A stretch of 64,000 nucleotides of DNA from assembly GCF_035967765.1 (NCBI RefSeq), contig NZ_JAYWIT010000009.1; one strand, given 5' to 3'. Origin of the DNA: Conexibacter stalactiti. GTDB taxonomy: Bacteria; Actinomycetota; Thermoleophilia; Solirubrobacterales; Solirubrobacteraceae. A program made the position numbers and the translations under genes. Below are positions 8,771 through 18,067 of the stretch, one piece after another (the stretch's first letter is position 1; the number at the start of each line of letters is the position of its first letter). The notes beneath the pieces were generated by a model. It was given only the letters and a program-made list of their open reading frames with translations. It was not told where the DNA came from and did no database searches.

Positions 8771-9900
8771 GTCGGCGGGAGGCGCTGGCGGGCGTCGCGA
8801 TCGGCGCGGTCGCGGGCGGCGCCGCGATGCGGCTGGCGGATGCTGCTGAGAGCGCTGCCCCGCAGGCGGTCCGGCCGTTCGACGGGCCTCGCCAGGCAGG
8901 GATCGTGCCGCCGCCGCAGGACCACCTGACGCTTGCCGCCTTCGACCTTCACACGCCCGACCGCGCTGACCTGCCGCGCCTGCTGCGCAGCTGGACGGAG
9001 CTGGTCGTCGCGCTCTGCGGCGCGGACCCCGTCGCGCACGACACCGGCGAGCGCACCGGCCTCGCACTGGGCCGGCTGACCGTCACCGTCGGCTTCGGGA
9101 CCAGCCTCTTCGACGGCCGCTACGGGCTCGGCGCGCGGCGCCCGGCCGGCCTCGCTCCCGACGCCCTCCCGGGCGACGACCGCCTCGACCCGCGTCGCAG
9201 CGGCGGCGACCTGCTGGTGCAGGTCCGCGGCGACGACCGGCAGGTCGTCTTCCACGCGGTCCATCAGCTGACGAACGCGGCGCTCGGGATCGCGCGGCGA
9301 CGGTGGACGCAGCACGGCTTCCTGTCGCGAGCCGGCTCCGGCGAGACGCCGCGAAACCTGTTCGGCTTCAAGGACGGGACGGTCAACCCTGGCGCGGACG
9401 ACGACGCCGCGCTGGCACGCCATGTCTGGGTGGCGAGCGGACCCCTGACCGGCGGCACCTACCTCGTCTACCGCCGCATCCGCATGCGGATGCAGGCGTG
9501 GGACCGCAGCTCGCTGGACGTACAGGAGCACGCGGTCGGACGCCGCAAGGCCGGCGGCGGCGCACTCGACGGCGGGGACGAGCGGGCCCCGCTGGCGCTG
9601 CGCTCCGCGCCGCCGCGGTCGCACGTGCGGCTCGCGCATCCCGACGCCAACGACGGCGTGCGGATGCTGCGCCGCGCCTACAACTACGACGACGGCGCGA
9701 CCGCCGACGGTGAGCCGGATGCCGGGATGGCGTTCCTCTGCTTCGTCGCCGACCCTGCCCGCCAGGTCGGGTCGATGCTGACGCGGATGGAGCGCCACGA
9801 CGAGCTGCACCGCTACCTCGTCCACACGGGCGGCGGCGTCTACGCGGTTCCGCTGGCGCCGGCGCCGGGCGAGCACCTTGGAGAGGAGCTGTTTCGTTGA
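8752..9900 (+). CDS. efeB: Dye-decolorising (DyP-type) heme peroxidase, EfeB-like, Tat-exported
   Basis: 382 residues from a GTG start at 8752 with GGAGGG (8741-8746). The N-terminus carries a twin-arginine signal (LSRREALAGVAIGAVAGGAA), so the protein is folded with heme before export. The DyP signature GFKDGTVN contains the catalytic Asp of the GxxDG motif. The preceding GGDL..Q.R.DD and FHAVHQL runs and TPRNLFGF are typical of the EfeB subfamily. These enzymes oxidise dyes or porphyrins with H2O2, and EfeB has been linked to ferrous-iron uptake with EfeU and EfeO. Neither partner gene is nearby. Instead it overlaps a LuxR regulator upstream and a beta-helix lipoprotein downstream (TTGA overlap), so its role here may differ from iron import. 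Confidence 0.88.
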   Translation: MRAPRLSRREALAGVAIGAVAGGAAMRLADAAESAAPQAVRPFDGPRQAGIVPPPQDHLTLAAFDLHTPDRADLPRLLRSWTELVVALCGADPVAHDTGERTGLALGRLTVTVGFGTSLFDGRYGLGARRPAGLAPDALPGDDRLDPRRSGGDLLVQVRGDDRQVVFHAVHQLTNAALGIARRRWTQHGFLSRAGSGETPRNLFGFKDGTVNPGADDDAALARHVWVASGPLTGGTYLVYRRIRMRMQAWDRSSLDVQEHAVGRRKAGGGALDGGDERAPLALRSAPPRSHVRLAHPDANDGVRMLRRAYNYDDGATADGEPDAGMAFLCFVADPARQVGSMLTRMERHDELHRYLVHTGGGVYAVPLAPAPGEHLGEELFR

Positions 9901-11180
9901 AGGGAAGAGTCCGTTCGCACGCGGTCGCGGTGCGCCGCGGCACCACACTCGCCGTACTCGCGATCGTGCTGGCGGTCGTCGGCTGCGGCGGTGACGACGG
10001 CGGACACGCGGAGACGACCGCCACCGCGACCGCACCGACGCGCACAGCCGACACGACGGCGGCGAGCGGCCGGGTGCTGGAGGTGCCGTCGAGCTACCCG
10101 ACGATCCAGCGCGCCGTCGACGCCAGCCGGCCCGGCGACCTCGTCCTGGTCGCGCCAGGCGTCTACCGAGAGGCGGTCGAGGTGACCGACGAGCACCCCG
10201 GGATCGTGATCCGCGGCCTCGACCGCAACCGCGTCGTGCTCGACGGCGAGGACCGGCGCTCCGACGGCATCAGGATCTCCGCCCCCGGCGTCGCGGTCGA
10301 GAACCTCACGGTGCGCCGCTACGCCGTCAACGGGGTCGTCTGGTTCACCGACGGCGCCTACGCGGCGCAGGGCCGTTACACGCAAGGGTGGCGCGGCTCC
10401 TACCTGACCGCCTACGACAACGGCCTCTACGGCGTCTACGCCTTCGGCGTCCAGCACGGCCGCTTCGACAACGTCTACGCCTCGGGCCACCCCGACAGCG
10501 GCATCTACATCGGCCGCTGCAAGCCGTGCAACGCGCTCGTGACCGACAGCACGACGGAGCTCAACCACGTCGGGCTGGAGTTCACCAACGCCGGCGGCGA
10601 CGTCGTCGTGCGCGACAACGTCACCCGCCGCAACCGCGTCGGGATCCAGGTCAACTCCCTCACCAAGGAGCGCTCGGCTCCGCAGGTCGGCATGACGATC
10701 GAACGCAACGAGGTCACCGACAACCAGGCGGCCGACGCGCCGCGCGGATCAGAGGGCTTCGGCGCCGGCATCGTCATCAACGGAGGGCGCGAGAACGTCA
10801 TTCGCGACAACCGCGTCAGCGACCACGACAGCGTCGGCATCGCCGTGGTCGACAACGAGACCTACACCGCCGAGGGGAACCGTGTCGAACGCAACCGGCT
10901 CGCGGGCAATCGCGTCGACATCGTGCTGCAGACCGCCGGAGCCTCCGGCGGAAACTGCTTCGCCGGCAACCGGCCGCGCTCCAGCTCGCCGGCCCGACTC
11001 GAGCGGACGACCAGCTGCGGCGACTCGGTGACGGTCTCAGCAGGCCGCGTCCCCCCGCTCAGATCGCCGCCCCAGGTCGACTACCGCCGCGTTCCGGCAC
11101 CGCCGCGGCAGCCGACCATGCCGCGTGCGCGGACCGCTCCGGCGCAGCCGGCCGACGGACGCCCGGAGACGGCGCGATGA
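9897..11180 (+). CDS. Lipoprotein with right-handed parallel beta-helix repeats
   Basis: 427 residues from TTG at 9897, overlapping the peroxidase stop by 4 bases, with GGAGAGGAG at 9880-9888. A lipobox (AVVGC, Cys near residue 31) and a Thr/Ala-rich linker are followed by a NosD/pectate-lyase-like beta-helix. It opens with the typical phrase SSYPTIQRAVDASRPGDLVLVAPGVYREAV and continues with short coils of the N.v..N.vGI type (VRDNVTRRNRVGIQV, ENVIRDNRVSDHDSVGI). About 60 low-complexity Pro/Arg-rich residues close it. Such folds bind or cleave polysaccharides or act as scaffolds; no lyase catalytic set was recognised. It is the middle gene of a three-gene exported set with a peroxidase and another lipoprotein. 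Confidence 0.8.
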   Translation: MKGRVRSHAVAVRRGTTLAVLAIVLAVVGCGGDDGGHAETTATATAPTRTADTTAASGRVLEVPSSYPTIQRAVDASRPGDLVLVAPGVYREAVEVTDEHPGIVIRGLDRNRVVLDGEDRRSDGIRISAPGVAVENLTVRRYAVNGVVWFTDGAYAAQGRYTQGWRGSYLTAYDNGLYGVYAFGVQHGRFDNVYASGHPDSGIYIGRCKPCNALVTDSTTELNHVGLEFTNAGGDVVVRDNVTRRNRVGIQVNSLTKERSAPQVGMTIERNEVTDNQAADAPRGSEGFGAGIVINGGRENVIRDNRVSDHDSVGIAVVDNETYTAEGNRVERNRLAGNRVDIVLQTAGASGGNCFAGNRPRSSSPARLERTTSCGDSVTVSAGRVPPLRSPPQVDYRRVPAPPRQPTMPRARTAPAQPADGRPETAR

Positions 11181-11863
11181 GCGCGCGTGCGACGGCGGTC
11201 GCGCTGCTCGTCGCGGTCGCCTTCGCGACCGGCTGCGGCGGCTCCGACGACGCGCCGTCCGCCGTCGCGGCCGCGACGACCGCCGCGGCCGACCGCGGCA
11301 GACCCGTCACCGACGAGCAGGCGCTGGTGCTCGCGCGTCTGCTGCAGCAGAACTGGCAGCGCGGCGGGGCGCGCTTCACCGGCGAGCTGCCGATCCATGG
11401 CACGACGGTCGCGATGCGCGGTCGCGTCGACTTCAGAAGCGGGCGCGGCACGGCCGTCCTCCGCGATCCCTCCGGGCAGGCACGGCGCTACGCCTGGACG
11501 CGCAGAGCGGTGCTCGCGCAGGCGCAGCCCGGCTCGACGCGTTACGTCGCGAAGGCGCCCGACCCCGACGGCGATCCCGTCCACGCCGGGATCAGCTTCC
11601 TCAACCTGCTGTCGGCCGAGACGATCGACAACACGACCAACATCAAGGACCAGAACGCCAGCTTCGCGGGCAGCGGGACACTCGACGGGATCCCCGTCGA
11701 CGTCTACGACTACGGTGCGACGAGATACTGGGTCCAGCGGAACGACGGGCTCCTGCGCAGAGTCGAGGGCGAGTTCGGGGCCGACGCGCTGATGAGCGTG
11801 ACGCTCGTCAGCCACCGGCCTGTTCGCATCGCGCTCCCACGCGCGTCGCGGCACGAGCGGTAG
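11177..11863 (+). CDS. Predicted lipoprotein of unknown function
   Basis: 228 residues, starting ATGA over the stop of the beta-helix gene, so translation is probably coupled. The signal sequence ends FATGC (Cys about residue 19), a slightly loose lipobox. The mature part has a TDEQALVLARLLQQNWQRGGARF run, then a beta-rich region (TVAMRGRVDFRSGRGTAVLRD) and TRYWVQRNDGLLRRVEGEF near the end. This pattern recalls LolA/LppX-like lipoproteins that carry hydrophobic ligands, but that is a structural guess. Its conserved linkage with the peroxidase and beta-helix protein suggests a shared extracytoplasmic job. Confidence 0.7.
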   Translation: MSARATAVALLVAVAFATGCGGSDDAPSAVAAATTAAADRGRPVTDEQALVLARLLQQNWQRGGARFTGELPIHGTTVAMRGRVDFRSGRGTAVLRDPSGQARRYAWTRRAVLAQAQPGSTRYVAKAPDPDGDPVHAGISFLNLLSAETIDNTTNIKDQNASFAGSGTLDGIPVDVYDYGATRYWVQRNDGLLRRVEGEFGADALMSVTLVSHRPVRIALPRASRHER

Positions 11864-11875
11864 GACGCCCCCAGC

Positions 11876-11904
11876 CGAGGGCCCAGGCTTCCCCTGGACC
11901 CTCG
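11876..11904. terminator. Bidirectional terminator between convergent genes
   Basis: A 12-position stem (one C/A mismatch, 11882/11898) with a 5-base loop (11888-11892) lies between the lipoprotein stop (11863) and the stop of the minus-strand gene (11927). Confidence 0.6.
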
Positions 11905-11926
11905 ACCAGACGCTCCCGGAACGTCC

Positions 11927-14900
11927 CTAGCGAAGCTTCTTCTTCGCCGCTCTCTTCGCCGCTCTCGGCTGCTGCTTGCAGCCGGCGACCGCGAGCCGCA
12001 GGTTGCGGTTGACGCCGCGGCCGTTGTGGGCCGTGAACCCGATGCCCGCGTACTGTCTGCGGGCGCAGAGGTCCTTGACGATCGTGAGCGGCGCGTTTCT
12101 GTCGCCGCGCAGCGCGAGCTTGAACTGCGAGATCGGCACGTCGGGCACCGTGTCGAAGGTCGTCTCGAGCCGGAGCTGTCTCGTCACTCTCACCTTCGCG
12201 ACCAGGTCGATCGCGACCTCGCCGCGCAGCTGCACGACGATCCGCGGCAGTCTCTCGCCGGGGTATCTGACGAACCACGCACCGCCGCTCAGGGCGCCCG
12301 GCAGCACCGGTGTCGTGGCCGACGCCGATCCGATCTTCGTCGACTCGGCGCAGCCGCCGGCCTCGAAGACCGCCAGCGGACAGCCGTTCTGCAACGGCTC
12401 GAGGCTCGCCGCGATCGACAGCGGCAGCAGCACGCGCACGCGCTTCATCGCCGCCTGACCGGGCGTCTGCGAGACGACGGCCGTCAACGGGGTGCGGCGC
12501 TTGGCCGCCGTCTTGCCCTTGCCGCCGACCTTCAGCGTCAGCTTCGGCGCGAACGGCAGCGCCTTGCAGCCGCGCACCTGGAAGCGCTTGGCGACGGTCG
12601 CGTTGGCCCCGCCGGCGCCGCCGACGATGCCGCGCACCTGCGACGGCGCGCATGAGGTCGGGTTGAACATGAACCCGTTGCGGTCGATCGCCAGCGCGAC
12701 GCTGCGCATCCGCAGCGGCACGCCCTTCACCACCTGCGGGAAGGGATCGGAGACGACCGTCAGCGCCGCCATCGCCTTGTCGACGTGGATCGCCGCCCGC
12801 ACCACGACGGTGCCGAGGTCGAACGGGCCGGCCTTCGCCGGCACCACGATCGCCAGGCCGTACGGACCGCCCTTGTAGCCATCGGTGATGTAGACGCGGC
12901 CGGGCAGCGCGAACGGGTTGGCGCCCACGCCCGACTCGACCCGCACGGAGCCGACGCGCGACTCCTCGCCGCAGCTCCCGGCGGCCGCGGCGGCCGCGCC
13001 GCAGCGCGGCACGCGCGAGATGTAGCCGAGCAGGCCCGGCGGCAGCTCGACGTTCAGCGTCGACAGCGCCTGCGTGCCGTCCTCACGCGCCAGCGACAGC
13101 GTGAACGGCGACAGCGCCCCCGCGAGCGGGTTCGTCGTGCCGGCGCTGAAGGCCGGCGCGAACGGCAGCCCCGCCGGGCACGGGGCACCCGCGCCGTCGA
13201 CGCTCACCTCGAAGGTGTCGTACCGCTTCGTCTCCTGGCCGCTCCAGGCGGACAGCGCCGCCTTCGTCGTCGCCAGGCCGCACTGCGCCGGCGTCGCCAG
13301 CAGCCCGCGCTCGCCGCCCTTGAACGTCAGTCTCAGGTGCTCGAACGGCAGCTGCGGGTTGTCGAGGAAGCTCGTTGTCAGCTGGCCCGTGAGCGGGTCG
13401 GCTCTGACGGCGCCCTCCAGCTTCACCGTCACGCCGCCGCCCTCCGCCTGCATCAGGATGCGGAACATGCGGCCCGAGAGCGGGTCGCCGGAGAGCTGCG
13501 TGCCGGTGTAGACGTCGCCGACCAGCGGCTCCGCGATCAGCGGCGACTCGATCGTCAGGGCGCCGATCCGCGACGCGGCCGGGCAGTCCTCGGCGGCCGC
13601 CGACTTCAGCCCGAAGCGCTCGTCGGTGCATGCCTCCAGGCCGCTCGCGACGCTCGGGTTGATCGAGACGCCCTGCGGCAGCGTCACGACGGCGTCCTTC
13701 AGCGGCGGCGTCATCGGCGCGCCGGTGTCCGGGCCCTGCGCGATGTCGAGGTCGACCGACAGCCCGGTCGAGCTGTCCGCCTTCGTCGTCTCCGGCGTCA
13801 CCGCGATGCTCGGTCTGAAGTCGAGCAGGTCACAGCCGGTCAGCGCCGGCGCCTGATCCTCCAGCCGATCCGATCTCGACGGCTCCTGCCAGGAGCTGGC
13901 CGTCACGCTCGTCGTCAGCGGCCCGGCCGAGCAGTCGAACGGGTTGGAGAGATAGCGGACCGACGGCAGCAGCGGGCCGGCCGGGCGCCGCTCGAAGTGA
14001 CGCGGGTCGCCCGGGTCGCCCCACAGCGCGAGGCGGCTGGAGAGCACCGAGACGCTGGAGCTGACCGACCGCAGCTGGGCCGTCAGGCCGTAGTCGCCGT
14101 CGGTGCGGACCTTGATCAGCACGCGCACCGGCGTCTGCATCGTGATCCAGCCGAACATCGCCGCCGACCCTCTCGGCGGCGCGAGGTTGAAGACCGGCGC
14201 CTCGTTGGAGACGACGGTCCCGCCGACGTTGATGGTGACCGTCGCGAGCCCGACCTGCGTGTTCGCCGGGCAGCCGGTCAGCGCGCCGCCGGGGCCTTCC
14301 GCATACTCGTCGGACGAGCAGATCGGGATCGCCGCCGCCTTGCCGGCGAAGCCCGCGGGCAGCGCGACGTCGATGTTCTCGACCGCGTCGGTCGAGACCC
14401 GTCCGAGGTCGTTCAGCTCCGTGTTGAAGGCGAAGTCGGTCACCGCGATCCACCGCTGCGCGCCGGCGCGGGTCTCCTCCTCGCCCTGCTCGTTGAGGAC
14501 GCGCGCGGAGAAGGTGTCGAGCCCGAAGCCGGCCGGCACGGGATCGATCCGCAGCCGCCCGTCGATCGTCGCGGTCGCGGCCGCGCCGCCGCCGGAGACG
14601 GTGACCCTCACCGGCGCGTCGCCGACCGGCGCCGTCGGGTCGACGTCGACCTGCAACGCCTTCCAGAACACGCTCGCGGCGCCCATGAAGTTCGTCTCGG
14701 CGCAGCTGACGCCGTCGGCGGTGGCGCTGCACGTGGCGTCGCTGCCCGCTCTCCAGGTCACCCCCGGCGGCAGCGTCACGTCGAATCTGATCGCCGTCCC
14801 GTCGAACGGGCCGGTGCCGACGTTGTTCGCCGCGACACGCAGCTGGCCGCTGCTGCCCGGTCTCAGGTGGGTCGGCACGGCGTTGACGCTGGGCTCCCAG

Positions 14901-15016
14901 ACCGGCAGGTCGGCCGCCGACGCCGGCGCGGCCGTGGCGAGCCCCAGCGCCAGCACGGCGCCGCAGGCGCCGGCTGCCCGGCGAGCCGCTGCCGCGGCGT
15001 TCCAGCTGCGCGTCAC
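11927..15016 (-). CDS. Giant exported protein of unknown function
   Basis: 1029 residues from GTG at 15014-15016, with AGGGAGGG (15023-15030) six bases upstream. In-frame ATGs at 15022 and 15043 are possible but worse placed. The signal peptide ends ATAAPASA. The mature protein opens with a DUF11-like stretch (LRVAANNVGTGPFDGTAIRFDVTLPPGVTW). It then shows repeated units in which a beta-strand run LPPG or LPQGVSINPSVASGL precedes C-P-A or CG..S..G (ACTDERFG..., CGEESRVGSVRVES). Lys/Arg-rich residues close it (KRAAKKKLR). Conserved cysteine pairs suggest disulphides outside the cell. It lies 19 bases after a PD40-type exported protein on the same strand. Large proteins with this pattern seem typical of this lineage; no enzymatic function can be assigned. 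Confidence 0.75.
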   Translation of the reverse strand: MTRSWNAAAAARRAAGACGAVLALGLATAAPASAADLPVWEPSVNAVPTHLRPGSSGQLRVAANNVGTGPFDGTAIRFDVTLPPGVTWRAGSDATCSATADGVSCAETNFMGAASVFWKALQVDVDPTAPVGDAPVRVTVSGGGAAATATIDGRLRIDPVPAGFGLDTFSARVLNEQGEEETRAGAQRWIAVTDFAFNTELNDLGRVSTDAVENIDVALPAGFAGKAAAIPICSSDEYAEGPGGALTGCPANTQVGLATVTINVGGTVVSNEAPVFNLAPPRGSAAMFGWITMQTPVRVLIKVRTDGDYGLTAQLRSVSSSVSVLSSRLALWGDPGDPRHFERRPAGPLLPSVRYLSNPFDCSAGPLTTSVTASSWQEPSRSDRLEDQAPALTGCDLLDFRPSIAVTPETTKADSSTGLSVDLDIAQGPDTGAPMTPPLKDAVVTLPQGVSINPSVASGLEACTDERFGLKSAAAEDCPAASRIGALTIESPLIAEPLVGDVYTGTQLSGDPLSGRMFRILMQAEGGGVTVKLEGAVRADPLTGQLTTSFLDNPQLPFEHLRLTFKGGERGLLATPAQCGLATTKAALSAWSGQETKRYDTFEVSVDGAGAPCPAGLPFAPAFSAGTTNPLAGALSPFTLSLAREDGTQALSTLNVELPPGLLGYISRVPRCGAAAAAAGSCGEESRVGSVRVESGVGANPFALPGRVYITDGYKGGPYGLAIVVPAKAGPFDLGTVVVRAAIHVDKAMAALTVVSDPFPQVVKGVPLRMRSVALAIDRNGFMFNPTSCAPSQVRGIVGGAGGANATVAKRFQVRGCKALPFAPKLTLKVGGKGKTAAKRRTPLTAVVSQTPGQAAMKRVRVLLPLSIAASLEPLQNGCPLAVFEAGGCAESTKIGSASATTPVLPGALSGGAWFVRYPGERLPRIVVQLRGEVAIDLVAKVRVTRQLRLETTFDTVPDVPISQFKLALRGDRNAPLTIVKDLCARRQYAGIGFTAHNGRGVNRNLRLAVAGCKQQPRAAKRAAKKKLR

Positions 15017-15035
15017 GCGCATCCCTCCCTGTCGA

Positions 15036-17261
15036 TCAGCCATTGGACGTGCCCTTCGCGCGACGCGGCGCCGCGACCGTCAGCTGCTGCTGTCTGACCA
15101 GGCCGCCGGCGCGCACCTCGACGCGCACCGTCAGCCGGCGCGCGCGTGTCAGCTGGCCGCGCGCCCGCTTGCTCAGCGTCAGGCGCACGGTCGTGCTGCC
15201 GGCCCGTCTCAGCGTGACCGTCTTCGAGCCCGCCGCGACCCAGCGGCCGCCGCTGCGCACGCGCAGTGTCGCGGCGATCTTCGTGGCGCGGTTGGCGTCG
15301 ACGCGCAGCGCGAGCGTGCCGCGCTTGCCGAGGCGCGCTCGCGCCTCTCTGTCGGCCTTCGCGACGATCAGCTCGAACGGCACCGGATCGGCCGGCGCGA
15401 TCGGATCGGCGGCGTTGCCGTCGCTCGGGTCGGTGACGCTTCCGGCCTCTCTGTCGACGGGCCGCGGCGCCGGATCGCCCTGGCAGCCGGCGGCCGGGCA
15501 GGTGCGATCTCTCTGCGGCGGCACGCGCGACGGCAGGCCGCCGCCGACGCGGGCGTCGTAGACGTCGAGCAGCGTGTCGGTGTCCTCCGGCACGAGCTGC
15601 TCGCGCGTGTAGAAGAAGACGTCGTCGCCGCTGTCGCTCGCATCGCCGAGATAGGAGTCGGCCGGCGATCTGCCGGTGGAGATCAGCGACAGCTCGCCCT
15701 CCTCCCACTGGTACACGTCGAGTCTGCCGTTCTGGTCCTCGGGCACGAGCGCCGAGATCGTCTCGAACCAGACACGTCTGCCGTCGTCGGAGATCCCCTG
15801 CATCCGCCGGTTGGGGTAGATCTTCGCGATCCCCTCGTTGATCGATCCGGCGCTGGAGTCGACGAGGTCCGCTCTGCCGTCGGGCAGGCAGCTCAGGCAT
15901 CTGACCTGGCCCGCCCCGGCGGGGTCGTAGAGGAAGACGCGCCATCTCGACGCGTTGATGTTCGCGCCCGTCATCGGGTAGCCGGGCAGCGTGGCGGGGG
16001 TGTGGAAGACGAGCCGGCCGCCGGGGCTCACGAACGAGCTCATTCTCTCCGGTCTCTCCGACTGGGCGGTTCTCACCGAGCTGATCCACCTGACCGTCCC
16101 CGCGCGCCAGACGTACAGCGACCGGCCCGTCGGCGCGACGGGCGCGCTGTTGGTCAGCTGCAGCGCGTTGAGGTAGACGGTCTCGCCGTCGTCGGAGAGG
16201 CCGACGACCGCGGTGATCGCCGCCGCGTGCCCGGCCGTCGCCGTGAGGTTGGTCAGTCTCTGCGTCTCGACGTCGAACAGGTACGCGTCGTTGGCGGGTG
16301 CGCCCGGGGTCAGTCTGCCGCTGCTGATGAACGCGACCTTGCTGCCGTCCGGCGTCGCGTAGACGGTCGACGCTCTCCCCGCAACCCCTCTGTCGACCTC
16401 GCTGTTCTCGTACGGTCTGGAGACGCGGATCGTCTGCTGCCCGTCGATGCGGACGTACAGCTCGCCCGTCCCGCGGTCGAGGAAGAAGATGCGCGACCCG
16501 TCGGCCGACACGGGCCGCTGGAACGCGCGTCCCGCGCCGCTCGTCCCGGCGGCGGGAACGCTTCCGTCGGGGAGGATCCCGGCGAGCCGCACGACGCCGT
16601 CGACCGACTCGTAGAGGTTGATGACCCCGGCCTGCGCGTCCGGCGTCAGCTGGAGGTCGGACTCGAACGCGATGTGCCGCCCGTCGTCGGAGAGGCCGGG
16701 GACGTCGGGCGTGTCAAAGCTGGAGTAGGGCACCGACCCCGGGGCCAGCAGCGAGAAGCCGCCGTCGAGATCGCGTGCGAAGAGGTTGTGCTTGCCGGCG
16801 ATCGCGCCGGGCCGCTCGGGCTGGGTGGAGGAGCCGACGACGGTCCGGAGGTCCGGGGTCTCGGCGATCACGCTGCCCTGCCCGAAGCCGACGAGGTACG
16901 GCACGCCGGGCTGGAGTCTCGGCAGCACGCCGCTGCTCGTCCAACCGGCCGGGGTCCGCTTCGCCTGCAGCAGGGCGGTGCCGAGCGTCGAGGAGCTGCC
17001 ACCCTCGATGCCGCCGTAGAGCCCGTAGTCGATCCGCTCTCCGTCGGACCCTCCGACCATCCAGCCGCCGAACGTCCACGCCGTGATGTCGAAGCCGCCC
17101 TTCTCGATCGGCGTGACCATCTCGTAGGCGCGACCGTTCGGCAGCCCCTCGGCGCCGGCGGCCGCCGGCAACCCGGATGCGAGCGTCCCTGCACAGGCGG
17201 TCGCCGCGAGCGCCGTCGCGAGCCTGCCGCGACGTCCCCGGTTGGCGTTGCTCTTCCTCAT
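15036..17261 (-). CDS. Exported TolB/PD40-type beta-propeller protein
   Basis: 741 residues from ATG at 17261 with GAGGAGAGG just upstream. The signal peptide ends PAAAGA. The body is a series of propeller-like blades with PD40 phrases such as PGLSDDGRHIAFESDLQLTPDAQAGVINLYE, PVSADGSRIFFLDRGTGELYV and ATPDGSKVAFISSG, i.e. the S.DG..v.F pattern of TolB. After about residue 600 a Pro/Asp-rich spacer (three Cys in TCPAAGC...) leads to a C-terminal beta-sandwich-like domain (TLALRVDANRATKIAATLRV...) rich in Lys/Arg. No enzyme motif is seen. It forms a pair with the giant exported protein 19 bases downstream and is served by the promoter at 17319-17348. Confidence 0.8.
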   Translation of the reverse strand: MRKSNANRGRRGRLATALAATACAGTLASGLPAAAGAEGLPNGRAYEMVTPIEKGGFDITAWTFGGWMVGGSDGERIDYGLYGGIEGGSSSTLGTALLQAKRTPAGWTSSGVLPRLQPGVPYLVGFGQGSVIAETPDLRTVVGSSTQPERPGAIAGKHNLFARDLDGGFSLLAPGSVPYSSFDTPDVPGLSDDGRHIAFESDLQLTPDAQAGVINLYESVDGVVRLAGILPDGSVPAAGTSGAGRAFQRPVSADGSRIFFLDRGTGELYVRIDGQQTIRVSRPYENSEVDRGVAGRASTVYATPDGSKVAFISSGRLTPGAPANDAYLFDVETQRLTNLTATAGHAAAITAVVGLSDDGETVYLNALQLTNSAPVAPTGRSLYVWRAGTVRWISSVRTAQSERPERMSSFVSPGGRLVFHTPATLPGYPMTGANINASRWRVFLYDPAGAGQVRCLSCLPDGRADLVDSSAGSINEGIAKIYPNRRMQGISDDGRRVWFETISALVPEDQNGRLDVYQWEEGELSLISTGRSPADSYLGDASDSGDDVFFYTREQLVPEDTDTLLDVYDARVGGGLPSRVPPQRDRTCPAAGCQGDPAPRPVDREAGSVTDPSDGNAADPIAPADPVPFELIVAKADREARARLGKRGTLALRVDANRATKIAATLRVRSGGRWVAAGSKTVTLRRAGSTTVRLTLSKRARGQLTRARRLTVRVEVRAGGLVRQQQLTVAAPRRAKGTSNG

Positions 17262-17562
17262 GCCTCTCCTCGGTCCGTGCCCTCGTGCGAACGCCAGCGT
17301 TCGCACCGAGCGCGCCGAACCATAGAACGTTGAGTTTTTGGTTGTCAAACTGCTAGCTGGAGCAGTACGACAAACCGAAGAACGTCAGTTTCTGTACCGG
17401 CAAGCGAACACGGACGCTTCGCTGGAGCGCCGGTGCAGCTCGGTGTCACGGACGCGCCAGTCTGACAGCGCCGGCTGCGAACCGTGCTCATTCAGGACCG
17501 TACTTGACCTGAATCACCGAGAGACTGTCGTCGACACCGCATCGGAGAGAGGACGCAGACCC
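17262..17562. other. Divergent intergenic region before the VOC gene
   Basis: The left part holds the minus-strand promoter and a 50-base leader for the propeller gene. The right part ends with GGAGAGAGGA (17544-17553), the ribosome-binding site of the VOC gene. The region is less GC-rich than its surroundings. No further gene is supported. Confidence 0.6.
17319..17348 (-). promoter_or_regulatory. SigA-type promoter of the exported propeller operon
   Basis: On the minus strand a perfect TTGACA (17343-17348) is separated by 18 bases from TATGGT (17319-17324). The predicted start is about 50 bases before the ATG at 17261. Confidence 0.6.
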
Positions 17563-17931
17563 ATGGATTGGAAGCTCGAGCTCATCACGCTCCCCGTCAG
17601 CGACGTCGACCGCGCGAAGGAGTTCTACGTGCGGATCGGCTTCAACGCCGACCACGACCACGCGGTCAGCGACGAGATCCGCTTCGTGCAGCTGACGCCG
17701 CCCGGCTCGGCCTGCTCGATCGCCGTCGGCAACGGGCTGACCGACGCCGCCCCCGGCTCGGTCAGAGGGATGCAGATCGTCGTCGCCGACGCCGACGCCG
17801 CCCGTGCCGAGCTGGTCGAGCGCGGGGTGGAGGCCAGCGACGTGCAGGAGTTTCCGTGGGGCCGGTTCGTCTTCTTCAGCGATCCCGACGGGAACGCCTG
17901 GGCGCTGCAGCAGCTGGTCCGGCAGGGTTAG
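17563..17931 (+). CDS. VOC (glyoxalase/bleomycin-resistance fold) family protein
   Basis: 122 residues, ATG at 17563. The N-terminal KLELITLPVSDVDRAKEFYV and the C-terminal GRFVFFSDPDGNAWALQQL are classical for single-domain VOC proteins, which dimerise and often bind a metal. One expected metal-side acidic residue near the end appears as Gln (ALQQ), and the first-strand residue is not His, so metal dependence is doubtful. Substrate unknown. The longer reading frame beginning at 17338 lies in promoter DNA and was rejected. A strong terminator follows. Confidence 0.85.
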   Translation: MDWKLELITLPVSDVDRAKEFYVRIGFNADHDHAVSDEIRFVQLTPPGSACSIAVGNGLTDAAPGSVRGMQIVVADADAARAELVERGVEASDVQEFPWGRFVFFSDPDGNAWALQQLVRQG

Positions 17932-17940
17932 GCGCCGATC

Positions 17941-17965
17941 GGGCCGCGCGCTCGGCGCGCGGCCC
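17941..17965 (+). terminator. Strong stem-loop terminator after the VOC gene
   Basis: A perfect 11-bp GC stem (17941-17951 with 17955-17965) and a TCG loop, 10 bases past the VOC stop codon. Confidence 0.65.
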
Positions 17966-18067
17966 CGCCGCGGAAGCCGGGGCCGCTTGACTTCAAGCAG
18001 GGTTGAACCTTCATGATCGGCGCGGGCCGAACGGCGTTCGGCGAGATCAGCGACGACAGGAGACGCC

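Noticed and set aside
8752..9900. EfeUOB ferrous-iron uptake operon
   Set aside because: No permease (EfeU) or cupredoxin/M75 (EfeO) gene is found next to the peroxidase.
17338..17562. Upstream extension of the VOC gene
   Set aside because: It covers the TTGACA promoter region of the divergent gene, and the family's normal N-terminus begins at 17563.
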